Source: Amycolatopsis regifaucium (GTDB lineage: Bacteria; Actinomycetota; Actinomycetes; Mycobacteriales; Pseudonocardiaceae). From it: DNA of 64,000 bases. Below, piece by piece: positions 16,561-24,076 of the stretch. The stretch covers positions 34,602 through 98,601 of the forward strand of contig NZ_LQCI01000018.1 of assembly GCF_001613935.1 (NCBI RefSeq), read 5' to 3'. Each line of letters opens with the position of its first letter. Position 1 is the first letter of the stretch. Position numbers and translations under genes: made by a program. The notes below the pieces were generated by a model. That model did no database searches. It was not told where the DNA came from and saw only the letters and a program-made list of their open reading frames with translations.

Positions 16561-17901
16561 ATGGCTGCTCCGACCACTGACCTGACCTCCGCGGACCGTT
16601 TCTGGGCCGACGCCGACCGGCACCTCGTGCGCTACGCCGGGGCCGGCGACTTCACCCGCGAGATCATCGACCACGCCGCCGGGAGCTATCTGTTCACCGA
16701 ATCCGGGCGGCGGATCCTCGACTTCACCTCCGGGCAGATGAGCGCGATCCTCGGCCATTCGCATCCCGAGATCGTCGCCACCGTACGGCGCCAGATCGGT
16801 TCGCTCGATCACCTCTTCAGCGGGATGCTGAGCCGTCCCGTCGTCGACCTCGCCCGGCGGCTCGCCGAGACTTTGCCGTCACCGCTGGAAAAAGCGCTAC
16901 TGCTGACCACCGGCGCGGAGTCGAACGAAGCCGCGATCCGGATGGCCAAATTGGTGACCGGGAAACACGAGATCGTGTCGTTCGCCCGGTCGTGGCACGG
17001 GATGACGCACGCGGCGGCGAGCGCGACCTACAGCGCGGGGCGCAAGGGTTACGGCCCGTCGGCGCCGGGCAACTTCGCCATCCCCGCGCCGAATTCCTAT
17101 CGGCCGGACTTCCTCGACAGTGCAGGCGAACTGGACTGGCGGCGCCAACTGGACTTCGGGTTCGAGATGATCGACGCCCAGTCCGTGGGCAGCCTCGCGG
17201 CGTGCGTCGTCGAACCGATCCTCAGCTCGGGCGGGATCGTCGAACCGCCTGTGGGGTATTTCGCCGCTCTGCGGGAGAAGTGCCGAGAACGCGGAATGCT
17301 CCTGATCCTCGACGAAGCCCAGACCGGCTTGTGCCGCACGGGAAACTGGTACGCCTTCGAACGCGACGGCGTCGTCCCCGACATCCTGACCCTGTCCAAA
17401 ACGCTCGGCGCCGGGCTCCCGCTGGCGGCGGTGATCACGAGCGCGGAACTCGAACAGGAGGCACACGACCGCGGCTACCTGTTCTTCACCACGCACGTCG
17501 CGGACCCGCTGGTGGCGGCCGTCGGGAACACCGTGCTCGACGTCCTCACCCGCGACCGTCTCGACGAACGCGCCACCGAACTGGGCGCCTTCCTTCGTCG
17601 AGGCCTCGACGACCTCGCCGTCCGTCATCCCGTCATCGGCGACGTCCGCGGGCGAGGCCTGCTGGTCGGCGTCGAACTCGTCGTGGACCGCGAGACGAAG
17701 CGGAGTTCGGACGAGCTGGGCGCGCTGGTCACGCGACGGTGCCTGGAACTGGGGCTGCACATGAACATCGTGCAGCTGCCGGGGATGGGCGGGGTGTTCC
17801 GGATCGCTCCGCCGTTGACGGCGACGGAGGAGGAACTGGCGGAAGGGATCGCCGTGCTGGATGAGGCGATCGGGGACGCTTGCGTTCAGTTCGGGCTCTG
17901 A
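16561..17901 (+). CDS. dgdA: 2,2-dialkylglycine decarboxylase (class III aminotransferase)
   Basis: 446 aa PLP enzyme that decarboxylates 2,2-dialkylglycines such as 2-aminoisobutyrate and transfers the amino group to pyruvate. Diagnostic stretches shared with DgdA as I remember it: ILDFTSGQMSAILGHSHPEI, LDHLFSGMLSRPVVDLA, TTGAESNEAAIRMAKLVTGK, SWHGMTHAAASATYSAGRKG, LDEAQTGLCRTG, the PLP lysine in TLSKTLGAGLPLA, and MNIVQLPGMGGVFRIAPPLT. ATG 16561 is chosen because it matches the family length; an upstream in-frame start at 16519 lacks support. Cytoplasmic; a hairpin terminator follows. Confidence 0.85.
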   Translation: MAAPTTDLTSADRFWADADRHLVRYAGAGDFTREIIDHAAGSYLFTESGRRILDFTSGQMSAILGHSHPEIVATVRRQIGSLDHLFSGMLSRPVVDLARRLAETLPSPLEKALLLTTGAESNEAAIRMAKLVTGKHEIVSFARSWHGMTHAAASATYSAGRKGYGPSAPGNFAIPAPNSYRPDFLDSAGELDWRRQLDFGFEMIDAQSVGSLAACVVEPILSSGGIVEPPVGYFAALREKCRERGMLLILDEAQTGLCRTGNWYAFERDGVVPDILTLSKTLGAGLPLAAVITSAELEQEAHDRGYLFFTTHVADPLVAAVGNTVLDVLTRDRLDERATELGAFLRRGLDDLAVRHPVIGDVRGRGLLVGVELVVDRETKRSSDELGALVTRRCLELGLHMNIVQLPGMGGVFRIAPPLTATEEELAEGIAVLDEAIGDACVQFGL

Positions 17902-17936
17902 GTCGTGAGCCAGGTGAGTCGTGATCGGCAATGAGC

Positions 17937-17992
17937 TTGATCAACGGAAGATTGGGGACGTTGAGTGTCCCGGATCCTCCGTTGATCAAGGT
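17937..17992 (+). terminator. Hairpin terminator after the dgdA-like gene
   Basis: Outer arms CTTGATCAACGGA and TCCGTTGATCAAG are exactly complementary; inside them GGGAC.....GTCCC forms a second pairing. No T-tract follows, as usual in actinobacteria. It sits 35 bases after the stop codon. Confidence 0.7.
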
Positions 17993-18071
17993 CTGAGACC
18001 GGGCGACCCGTCCGACTTTGCCGTTCGCGGGCATGAACCTACGACACCCTCCGCACTTAGTCGGCTAATGG

Positions 18072-18359
18072 CTATCCCTTACAAGAGGCCGAGAACTCCC
18101 CCAGCAACCGAGCCACCTTTCCCGGCCGCTCCAGAAACGGTGAATGCCCCGCACCCTCCACGATCTCCACCCGCCATGCCCAGCAGATCCACCCGGATCA
18201 CGTGATGCTCCGAAGACAGCTCCGCGTAAGGCTGTCGAACCAGTGCACCGAGCCGCAATACCCGTGCAGCAGTACCAGCGGCGCGCCCGCTCCGTCCTGT
18301 CTGACATGGACGGCGACGCCGTTCACGTCGAGGATGTCGCCGATGGGAACACGTCGCAC
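18072..18359 (-). pseudogene. Internally deleted alpha/beta-hydrolase
   Basis: The GTG at 18359 opens VRRVPIGDILDVNGVAVHVRQDG, then APLVLLHGYCGSVHWFDSLT, the N-terminal strand and HG oxyanion loop of an alpha/beta-hydrolase. An in-frame TGA follows at 18198-18200. In the same frame the end of such a protein resumes: WRVEIVEGAGHSPFLERPGK, then VARLLGEF, with the catalytic histidine in GAGHSPF, to a stop at 18072. About 170 middle residues, including the nucleophile serine elbow, are missing, so an internal deletion destroyed the gene. It lies downstream of the BASS transporter gene on the same strand. Confidence 0.75.
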
Positions 18360-18373
18360 CCCAGCAAAGTAGC

Positions 18374-19240
18374 TCAGGCCGGTGCGCGCTCCTGGCTGCG
18401 GGACAACAGGAAGGCGGCGATCCCGGCGGGGAAGAACATGAGCACGCCGTAGATCCCGGCGGGGACGGCCATCGTCTCGTCGCCGAGCACGGAGATCGCC
18501 ACCGCGATCGCGAGGGTGGCGTTGTGGATGCCGATCTCCATGGCGGACGCGATCGACTGCCCTCGGTCCACTCGGAACAGACGGGGCACGAAGTACCCGA
18601 TCGTGAGACTGAGCACGGACAACGCCAGCGCCACCGGCCCGAGTGTCCCGATATTGTCCAGCAGGGTCTGGAATTCCTGCGTGATCGCGGCCGCGATCAC
18701 CAGTACGAGCACGACGGCGGAGGCGATCTTGACCGGTTCGCGCATCCGCTCCGCCCAGTCGGTGAACCGGCCGCGTACCGCCATTCCGAGCACGACCGGG
18801 ATCAGCACGATCGCGAACACCTGCACGAACTTCGCCGGTTGAAGGCCGAGCGACGCGTCGCCGTCGAGGAACTCCGCCATCGACAGACCGACCACGAGCG
18901 GCAGGGTGAACACGGCCAGCACGGAGTTGATCGCCGTGAGCGTGACGTTGAGGGCGACGTCGCCGCCCGCCAGGTGACTGAACAGGTTCGCCGACGTCCC
19001 GCCGGGTGAGGCGACGAGCAGCATCATCCCGACCGCGAGCACCCCGTCGAGGCCGAACAGCAGGATGAGGCCGACGCAGCCGGCCGGCAGCAAGATCATT
19101 TGGCACACCAGCGCGATGACGGCGGCCTTCGGGTATTTCAGCACCCGGGTGAAGTCGCCGACGGTCAAGGTCAGCCCCAGTCCGAACATGACCAGTGCCA
19201 GCGCTATCGGCAGGAGGATCGAAAACATCGCCGAACCCAT
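18374..19240 (-). CDS. BASS-family (bile acid:sodium symporter-like) transporter
   Basis: 288 aa integral membrane protein with nine to ten hydrophobic segments. Family features are GVGLILLFGLDGVLAVGMMLLVASPGGTSANLFSHLAGGDVALN-type packing (PGGTSANLFSHLA is the signature) and GIHNATLAIAVAIS near the end. Such proteins carry organic anions with Na+, and substrates range from pantoate to keto acids; here unknown. ATG 19240 is preferred over 19309 because GGAGG lies about 8 bases before it. It is divergent from the quinone oxidoreductase. Confidence 0.82.
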   Translation of the reverse strand: MGSAMFSILLPIALALVMFGLGLTLTVGDFTRVLKYPKAAVIALVCQMILLPAGCVGLILLFGLDGVLAVGMMLLVASPGGTSANLFSHLAGGDVALNVTLTAINSVLAVFTLPLVVGLSMAEFLDGDASLGLQPAKFVQVFAIVLIPVVLGMAVRGRFTDWAERMREPVKIASAVVLVLVIAAAITQEFQTLLDNIGTLGPVALALSVLSLTIGYFVPRLFRVDRGQSIASAMEIGIHNATLAIAVAISVLGDETMAVPAGIYGVLMFFPAGIAAFLLSRSQERAPA

Positions 19241-19336
19241 CGAGGGGCCTCCGTCCGATATGCCGTTTTTCAGAGCGGCAATCGTGTCAAGCGGCACCAA
19301 CCCGGTCAAGGCACCGAAACCCAGCCGTGACCCCGC

Positions 19337-19381
19337 TTGACATTACCGAGAGCAGCGCTCACTATGGTTACATACTATAAC
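19337..19381 (+). promoter_or_regulatory. Promoter and possible operator for the quinone oxidoreductase gene
   Basis: TTGACA (19337-19342), 17-base spacer, CACTAT (19360-19365) form a good vegetative-type promoter. The AT-rich dyad GTTACATACTATAAC (19367-19381; arms GTTA/TAAC) would cover the transcription start, as for a repressor site. The local AT content is unusual for this window. Confidence 0.55.
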
Positions 19382-19410
19382 ATCCGCTATATCCCCTTAA
19401 GAGGTTCGTG

Positions 19411-20436
19411 ATGAGCAAGCTGACCGAGGTAGTGCTGCCGGGCAAGGTCGAACCGGAAGGCCTGGAGCTGCGGGAACGTCCGCTTCCCGAGCCCGGCCCC
19501 GGTCAGGTCGTGATCGCGATGGAGGCGACCGGGGTCTCGTTCGCCGAACAGCAGATGCGCCGCGGCAAGTACTACGACCAGCCGCCGTTCCCCTTCGTGC
19601 CCGGCTACGACCTGGTTGGCAGGGTGCTGACCACCGGCGACGGAGTCGACCGCGCGCTGACCGGCCGCCGGGTCGCCGCGCTGACGAAGGTCGGGAGCTG
19701 GGCCAGCCACGTACTCCTCGACGCCGCCGACGTCGTCGAAGTCCCGGACGGACTCGGTGCCGCGGAAGCCGAGACCGCCGTGATCAACGGGATCACCGCC
19801 TGGCAGATGCTGCACCGCAAGGCCGGCGTGCGCGCCGGGCAGACGATCCTGGTCCACGGCGCGAACGGCGGGGTCGGTTCACTGCTGGTGCAACTCGCCA
19901 CCCAGACCGGGGTGAAGGTGCTCGGCACCGCCTCGAAGCGGCACCACGAAGTGTTGCGGCGCATGGGAGTCACGCCGATCGACTACCGCACCGAGGACGT
20001 CCCCGCCCGCGTCCGCGAACTCGCGCCCGAGGGCGTGCACGCCATCTTCGACCACGTCGGTGGCGACAGTGTGGTCGCGTCGTGGCGGTTGCTCGCCCGC
20101 GGCGGCACGCTCGTCTCCTACGGCAGCGCCGCCACCCGCGACGTCGAAGGCTCCAAGCAGCTGCCGGTGCTCAAGATCCTCGCCCGGGTCCTGTGGTGGA
20201 ACAGCCTGCCCAATGGCCGCAGCGCGTACTTCTTCAACGTCTGGGCAGGCCGCTCCTTCGCCAAGAACCGCTTCCGCACCCGCCTGCGCGCCGACCTCAC
20301 CCAGGTTTTCGCGGCGCTGCGGAACGGCACGATCACGGCGCAGGTCGCGGCGCGGCTGCCGTTGAGCCGGGTCGCGGAGGCGATGCGGCTGGCCGAATCC
20401 GGCACGGTCACGGGCAAGGTGGTGCTGACACCGTAA
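19411..20436 (+). CDS. Zinc-independent quinone oxidoreductase (MDR family)
   Basis: 341 aa NADPH-dependent medium-chain dehydrogenase/reductase. The N-terminal GroES-like part (GQVVIAMEATGVSFAEQQMRRG) lacks the zinc-ligand cysteines; the cofactor part has ILVHGANGGVGSLLVQLA, typical of QOR/zeta-crystallin-like enzymes, and ends with EAMRLAESGTVTGKVVLTP. Cytoplasmic; reduces quinones or enones. The start may be GTG 19408 or ATG 19411; the latter has AAGAGG at better spacing. It carries its own promoter with a candidate operator. Confidence 0.87.
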   Translation: MSKLTEVVLPGKVEPEGLELRERPLPEPGPGQVVIAMEATGVSFAEQQMRRGKYYDQPPFPFVPGYDLVGRVLTTGDGVDRALTGRRVAALTKVGSWASHVLLDAADVVEVPDGLGAAEAETAVINGITAWQMLHRKAGVRAGQTILVHGANGGVGSLLVQLATQTGVKVLGTASKRHHEVLRRMGVTPIDYRTEDVPARVRELAPEGVHAIFDHVGGDSVVASWRLLARGGTLVSYGSAATRDVEGSKQLPVLKILARVLWWNSLPNGRSAYFFNVWAGRSFAKNRFRTRLRADLTQVFAALRNGTITAQVAARLPLSRVAEAMRLAESGTVTGKVVLTP

Positions 20437-20494
20437 GAGATCGGTAAGCGCGCCGACCCGGCATTCCGGACACCGCTCGCGGTTGAATGACGCC

Positions 20495-21043
20495 ATGAAT
20501 CGCAAGCGGGTGCTCACCGTCCTGGCGGCCGGGCTGGTAGTGGCGGTGGCGGCGGGACTGTACTGGTTCCAGCCTTGGCAGCTCTGGGTGAACGAGACGG
20601 TCCAGGAGGCGCTGCCCGCCGTCCAGACCTCCGCCCCGCCTTCCGGGAGCGCCGCTTCCGCGAGTGCCGCTCCCGCACCGAAAGAGCCCGCCGTAGTGGC
20701 GACCGGCGAACTGATCAGTCACGAGCACACGACCAGCGGCAGCGTCCGGATCCTGCGTGCGGCCGACGGATCACTGGTGCTGCGCCTGGAGAACCTCGAC
20801 ACGAGCAACGGCCCCGATCTGCGGGTCTGGCTCACCGACGCGCCGGTCCTGCCGGGCAAGGACGGCTGGTTCGTGTTCGACGACGGCGCCCACATGAGCG
20901 CCGGGAAACTCAAGGGCAACAAGGGAAGCCAGAACTACACCCTGCCGGCGGGCACCGATCTGGCGCGCTATTCGAGCGTGACCATCTGGTGCGAGCGGTT
21001 CAGCGTCTCCTTCGGTGCGGCGTCGCTGGCCAAGAAGGTCTAG
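20495..21043 (+). CDS. DM13-domain exported protein
   Basis: 182 aa. An N-terminal membrane anchor (VLTVLAAGLVVAVAAGLYWF, residues 5-24) is followed by an alanine/proline-rich spacer (to about 65) and an extracytoplasmic DM13 domain: GELISHEHTTSGSVRILR, LRLENLDTSNGPDLRVWL and TIWCERFSVSFGAASL with the conserved cysteine. DM13 domains are thought to take part in redox or electron-transfer reactions at the cell surface. ATG 20495 directly precedes the RKR anchor start. It overlaps the convergent TetR gene by 4 bases. Confidence 0.82.
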   Translation: MNRKRVLTVLAAGLVVAVAAGLYWFQPWQLWVNETVQEALPAVQTSAPPSGSAASASAAPAPKEPAVVATGELISHEHTTSGSVRILRAADGSLVLRLENLDTSNGPDLRVWLTDAPVLPGKDGWFVFDDGAHMSAGKLKGNKGSQNYTLPAGTDLARYSSVTIWCERFSVSFGAASLAKKV

Positions 21044-21705
21044 GTCGCGAGCCGGTCCACGGCGTATTCCAGTTCCGCGCGGACGGCGCGCAGGTCGATG
21101 CCGCCCGGATCGATGATCGCCGCCACCGCGATTCCCCGCAGCTGCCCGACCATCGCCGCCGCGTAGGCGTCGGGATCACGGACACCCGAGATGGACCCGT
21201 CCGCGATCCCGGCGGCCACGGTCTGCGCGATCGCGAACCGGTACCGGCGATCGGCCACGGTCATCGCCGACCGCACCGCCGGATCGCCGACGGTCGCGTC
21301 CGTCCACAGCACCACGAACGCCCGGTTCAGCGGCGGCATGTCGGTGAGCAGCTCGAAGAAGATGTCCAGCAGCGCGCGCAGCATGTCCATCGGACTGGGC
21401 GTCAGGCCACCGGTCCTGGTGGCCACGGCGGCGCCGAAAGCGTCGGCGAACTTCTCCGCCGCGAACTCGACCAGCCGCTGCACCAGCGTCTCCTTGGAGC
21501 CGAACAGCTGGTAGACGACGCCGCTGGGATAACCGGTCCTGGCGCAGATCATGCCGATTTTCAGCCGGGCGAAGCCGCCCTCGCCGATGAGGCGGGCGGC
21601 GGTGTCGAGAATCCGCTTCCTCGCCATCTCCTGATCGCGCTGGACCTGGCGCTCCTCGGCAGACGAGTCCACGCCGCGATCCTCCCACGAGTTCCGGCTC
21701 GTCAC
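21040..21705 (-). CDS. TetR-family transcriptional regulator
   Basis: 221 aa. The DNA-binding domain ILDTAARLIGEGGFARLKIGMICARTGYPSGVVYQLFGSKETLVQRLV is clear; the C-terminal ligand domain contains PMDMLRALLDIFFELLTDMPPLNRAFVVLWTDA. Start GTG 21705 leaves only 26 bases to the divergent isomerase gene; GTG 21672 is a reasonable alternative. Neighbours give no firm target. Confidence 0.82.
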   Translation of the reverse strand: MTSRNSWEDRGVDSSAEERQVQRDQEMARKRILDTAARLIGEGGFARLKIGMICARTGYPSGVVYQLFGSKETLVQRLVEFAAEKFADAFGAAVATRTGGLTPSPMDMLRALLDIFFELLTDMPPLNRAFVVLWTDATVGDPAVRSAMTVADRRYRFAIAQTVAAGIADGSISGVRDPDAYAAAMVGQLRGIAVAAIIDPGGIDLRAVRAELEYAVDRLAT

Positions 21706-21731
21706 CTGTCGGCGCGGCGTACGATTCGGGC

Positions 21732-22163
21732 ATGAAGATCGCCTTCGCGGCCGACGACCGGAATTCGACCACGGACGCCGTCCGGGCCTTCCTCGCCGAA
21801 GCCGGTCACGAGGTGCTCCTCCCGGTGACGTCGGAAGCCTGGCCGGAGCTCGGCGCGGCGGTGGGCAAGGCGGTCGCCGACGGCGAGGCCGACTACGGCG
21901 TCGTCATGTGCTGGACGGGGACGGGCACGGCCATCGCGGCCAACAAGGTCCCCGGCGTCCGCGCGGCGCTGGCCTGGGACACCTGGATCGCCGCGGGCGC
22001 GCGGAAATGGAACGACGCCAATGTGCTGGCGCTGAGCCTCAAACGGCTCGCCCCCGACGTGGCCGTCGAAATCACCGACGTGTTCCTTTCCGGTATCGCA
22101 GCGGACCCCGATGAATCCGCGAATATCGCCCGGCTCGGCGAAATGGACGAACCTCGCCGATAA
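21732..22163 (+). CDS. RpiB/LacAB-family sugar-phosphate isomerase
   Basis: 143 aa cytoplasmic isomerase. It begins MKIAFAADDRNSTTDAVRAFL like RpiB (DD near the N-terminus for ring opening) and has the phosphate-binding segment VMCWTGTGTAIAANKVPGVRAA, where a tryptophan-threonine replaces the usual cysteine-G-S-G core (CGTGIG in typical RpiB; here CWTGTGTA). Activity on ribose-5-phosphate or another sugar phosphate is likely but not certain. It is divergent from the TetR gene. Confidence 0.8.
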   Translation: MKIAFAADDRNSTTDAVRAFLAEAGHEVLLPVTSEAWPELGAAVGKAVADGEADYGVVMCWTGTGTAIAANKVPGVRAALAWDTWIAAGARKWNDANVLALSLKRLAPDVAVEITDVFLSGIAADPDESANIARLGEMDEPRR

Positions 22164-22253
22164 CGGCACCGGACCAGTGAACGACTAACGCTGTCGAACG
22201 TATTAGGCCGTTCGCAGGAAAATCACCACTCTGCGTAATGACGCTTCCCATAT

Positions 22254-22265
22254 TGGTCCAGACCA
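22254..22265. promoter_or_regulatory. DasR-type (dre-like) site upstream of the chitinase operon
   Basis: TGGTCCAGACCA, one mismatch from the DasR consensus TGGTCTAGACCA, which in streptomycetes links chitin and N-acetylglucosamine metabolism. It lies 160 bases before the first chitinase start. Confidence 0.65.
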
Positions 22266-22309
22266 CGTACCGTCTCCCGCAACAAAGCGTTCCCCCGTGG
22301 AGGTGGTCG

Positions 22310-22375
22310 ATGAAGACACATCCCCGCCTGCCCGGCTTCCGCCGAGGCAACGCGATGTCGCTGATTTCGCTTTGA
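22310..22375 (+). CDS. Possible 21-residue leader peptide before the chitinase gene
   Basis: A short ORF beginning MKTHPRLPGFRRG and ending SLISL. It has a stronger ribosome binding site (GGAGG, 7 bases before ATG) than many full genes here and lies in the chitinase leader, after the dre-like site and 49 bases before the chitinase start. It is basic and has no hydrophobic export signal. It may be translated only to regulate the downstream gene. Confidence 0.4.
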   Translation: MKTHPRLPGFRRGNAMSLISL

Positions 22376-22424
22376 CGGAATCCTCTCCAAGATCATTTCC
22401 CTGCACCGGGTTGTAAGGAGTGAA

Positions 22425-24065
22425 ATGTCGAGAAAAAGATGGCATCTGATCGGCCTGTTCACGGCCGTCGCCGCGCTGGCCGTCGGTCTGGTGACCGTCC
22501 CGGCGAACGCGGCGGGCGGGGTCGGCGCCTCGCTGACCAAGGGGTCGGACTGGGGGTCCGGCTGGGAAGGTAAGTACACGATCACCAACAACTCGGGGGC
22601 GGCCCTCACCTCCTGGACCCTGGAGTTCGACCTCGCCAACGGGCACTCGATCGCTTCGCTGTGGGACGGTAGCTACACCGTCTCAGGCCAGCACGTGACG
22701 GTGAAGAACACCTGGAACGGCAACCTTTCCAACGGCGCCTCCACCAGCTTCGGCTTCAACGTCAAGTACTCCGGCACCTACACCGCGCCCGCCAACTGCA
22801 AGATCAACGGCGGCTCCTGCGACCCAGGTGGCGGCAACCCGACCACGACGCCGACCAGCCCGACCACCACGACGTCGAATCCCCCGACGTCGACCAGCAC
22901 GAGCAACCCGCCGACCACGACGACGACTTCGAACCCGAACCCGGGCGCGAAGAAGAACCTCGGCTACTTCGTGCAGTGGGGCGTCTACGGGCGCAACTAC
23001 CACGTGAAGAACATTCACACTTCTGGTTCCGCGGCCAAGCTGACGCACATCAACTACGCGTTCGGCAACGTCACCAACGGCTCCTGCACCGCGAATGACG
23101 ACACCTACGCCGACTACGACAAGTTCTACGACGCCGGGTCCAGTGTGGACGGTGTCGCGGACAGCTGGGACGCGGGCGCGCTGCGCGGTAACTTCAACCA
23201 GCTGCGCAAGCTGAAGAAGATGTACCCGGGCCTGAAGGTGCTGTGGTCGTTCGGTGGCTGGACCTGGTCCGGCGGCTTCGGCCAGGCGTCGAAGAACCCG
23301 GCCGCCTTCGCGGAATCCTGCTACAAGCTGATCAAGGACCCGCGCTGGGCCGACGTGTTCGACGGCATCGACATCGACTGGGAATACCCGAACGCCTGCG
23401 GGCTCACCTGTGACACCAGCGGTCCCGCCGCGATCAAGAACGTGGCACAGGCGCTGCGTACCAAGTTCGGCTCCTCGTTCCTGGTCACCGCCGCGATCAC
23501 CGCGGACGCCAGCAGCGGCGGCAAGATCGACGCCGCCGACTACGGCCCCGCGTCGGCGTACTTCGACTGGTACAACGTGATGACGTACGACTTCTTCGGC
23601 GCGTGGGCGGCGCAAGGACCGACGGCCCCGCACTCGCCGCTGACCTCGTACCCCGGTATCCCGCAGCAGGGCTTCAACTCCGACGAAGCCATCCAGAAGC
23701 TCAAGGCCAAGGGTGTCCCGGCGAACAAACTGTTGCTGGGCATCGGTTTCTACGGCCGCGGCTGGACCGGCGTCACGCAGGACGCCCCGGGCGGCACCGC
23801 GACCGGCGCGGCACCGGGCACCTACGAGGCGGGCATCGAGGATTACAAGATCCTCAAGAACAGCTGCCCGTCGACCGGCACGATCGCGGGCACGGCGTAC
23901 GCGAAGTGCGGCAACAACTGGTGGAGCTATGACACTCCCGCGACCATCAACGGAAAGATGGGCTGGACCAAGAACCAGGGTCTCGGCGGCGCGTTCTTCT
24001 GGGAGCTCAGTGGTGACACCTCCAACGGTGAACTCGTAACGGCCATGCGCAACGGCCTGAACTGA
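22425..24065 (+). CDS. Secreted chitinase, CBM2 + GH18
   Basis: 546 aa exported endochitinase. A signal peptide (about 1-29, cleavage after PANA) leads to a CBM2 carbohydrate-binding module (30-133, with SDWGSGWEGKYTITNNSG and TWNGNLSNG), a Thr/Pro/Ser linker (135-172) and a GH18 catalytic domain (about 177-545). The catalytic motif FDGIDIDWEYP holds D313, D316, D318 and the proton donor E320; SFGGW precedes it. Hydrolyses chitin outside the cell. A dre-like site lies upstream, and the second chitinase gene follows after 11 bases. Confidence 0.92.
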   Translation: MSRKRWHLIGLFTAVAALAVGLVTVPANAAGGVGASLTKGSDWGSGWEGKYTITNNSGAALTSWTLEFDLANGHSIASLWDGSYTVSGQHVTVKNTWNGNLSNGASTSFGFNVKYSGTYTAPANCKINGGSCDPGGGNPTTTPTSPTTTTSNPPTSTSTSNPPTTTTTSNPNPGAKKNLGYFVQWGVYGRNYHVKNIHTSGSAAKLTHINYAFGNVTNGSCTANDDTYADYDKFYDAGSSVDGVADSWDAGALRGNFNQLRKLKKMYPGLKVLWSFGGWTWSGGFGQASKNPAAFAESCYKLIKDPRWADVFDGIDIDWEYPNACGLTCDTSGPAAIKNVAQALRTKFGSSFLVTAAITADASSGGKIDAADYGPASAYFDWYNVMTYDFFGAWAAQGPTAPHSPLTSYPGIPQQGFNSDEAIQKLKAKGVPANKLLLGIGFYGRGWTGVTQDAPGGTATGAAPGTYEAGIEDYKILKNSCPSTGTIAGTAYAKCGNNWWSYDTPATINGKMGWTKNQGLGGAFFWELSGDTSNGELVTAMRNGLN

Positions 24066-24076
24066 GAGGTTTGACA

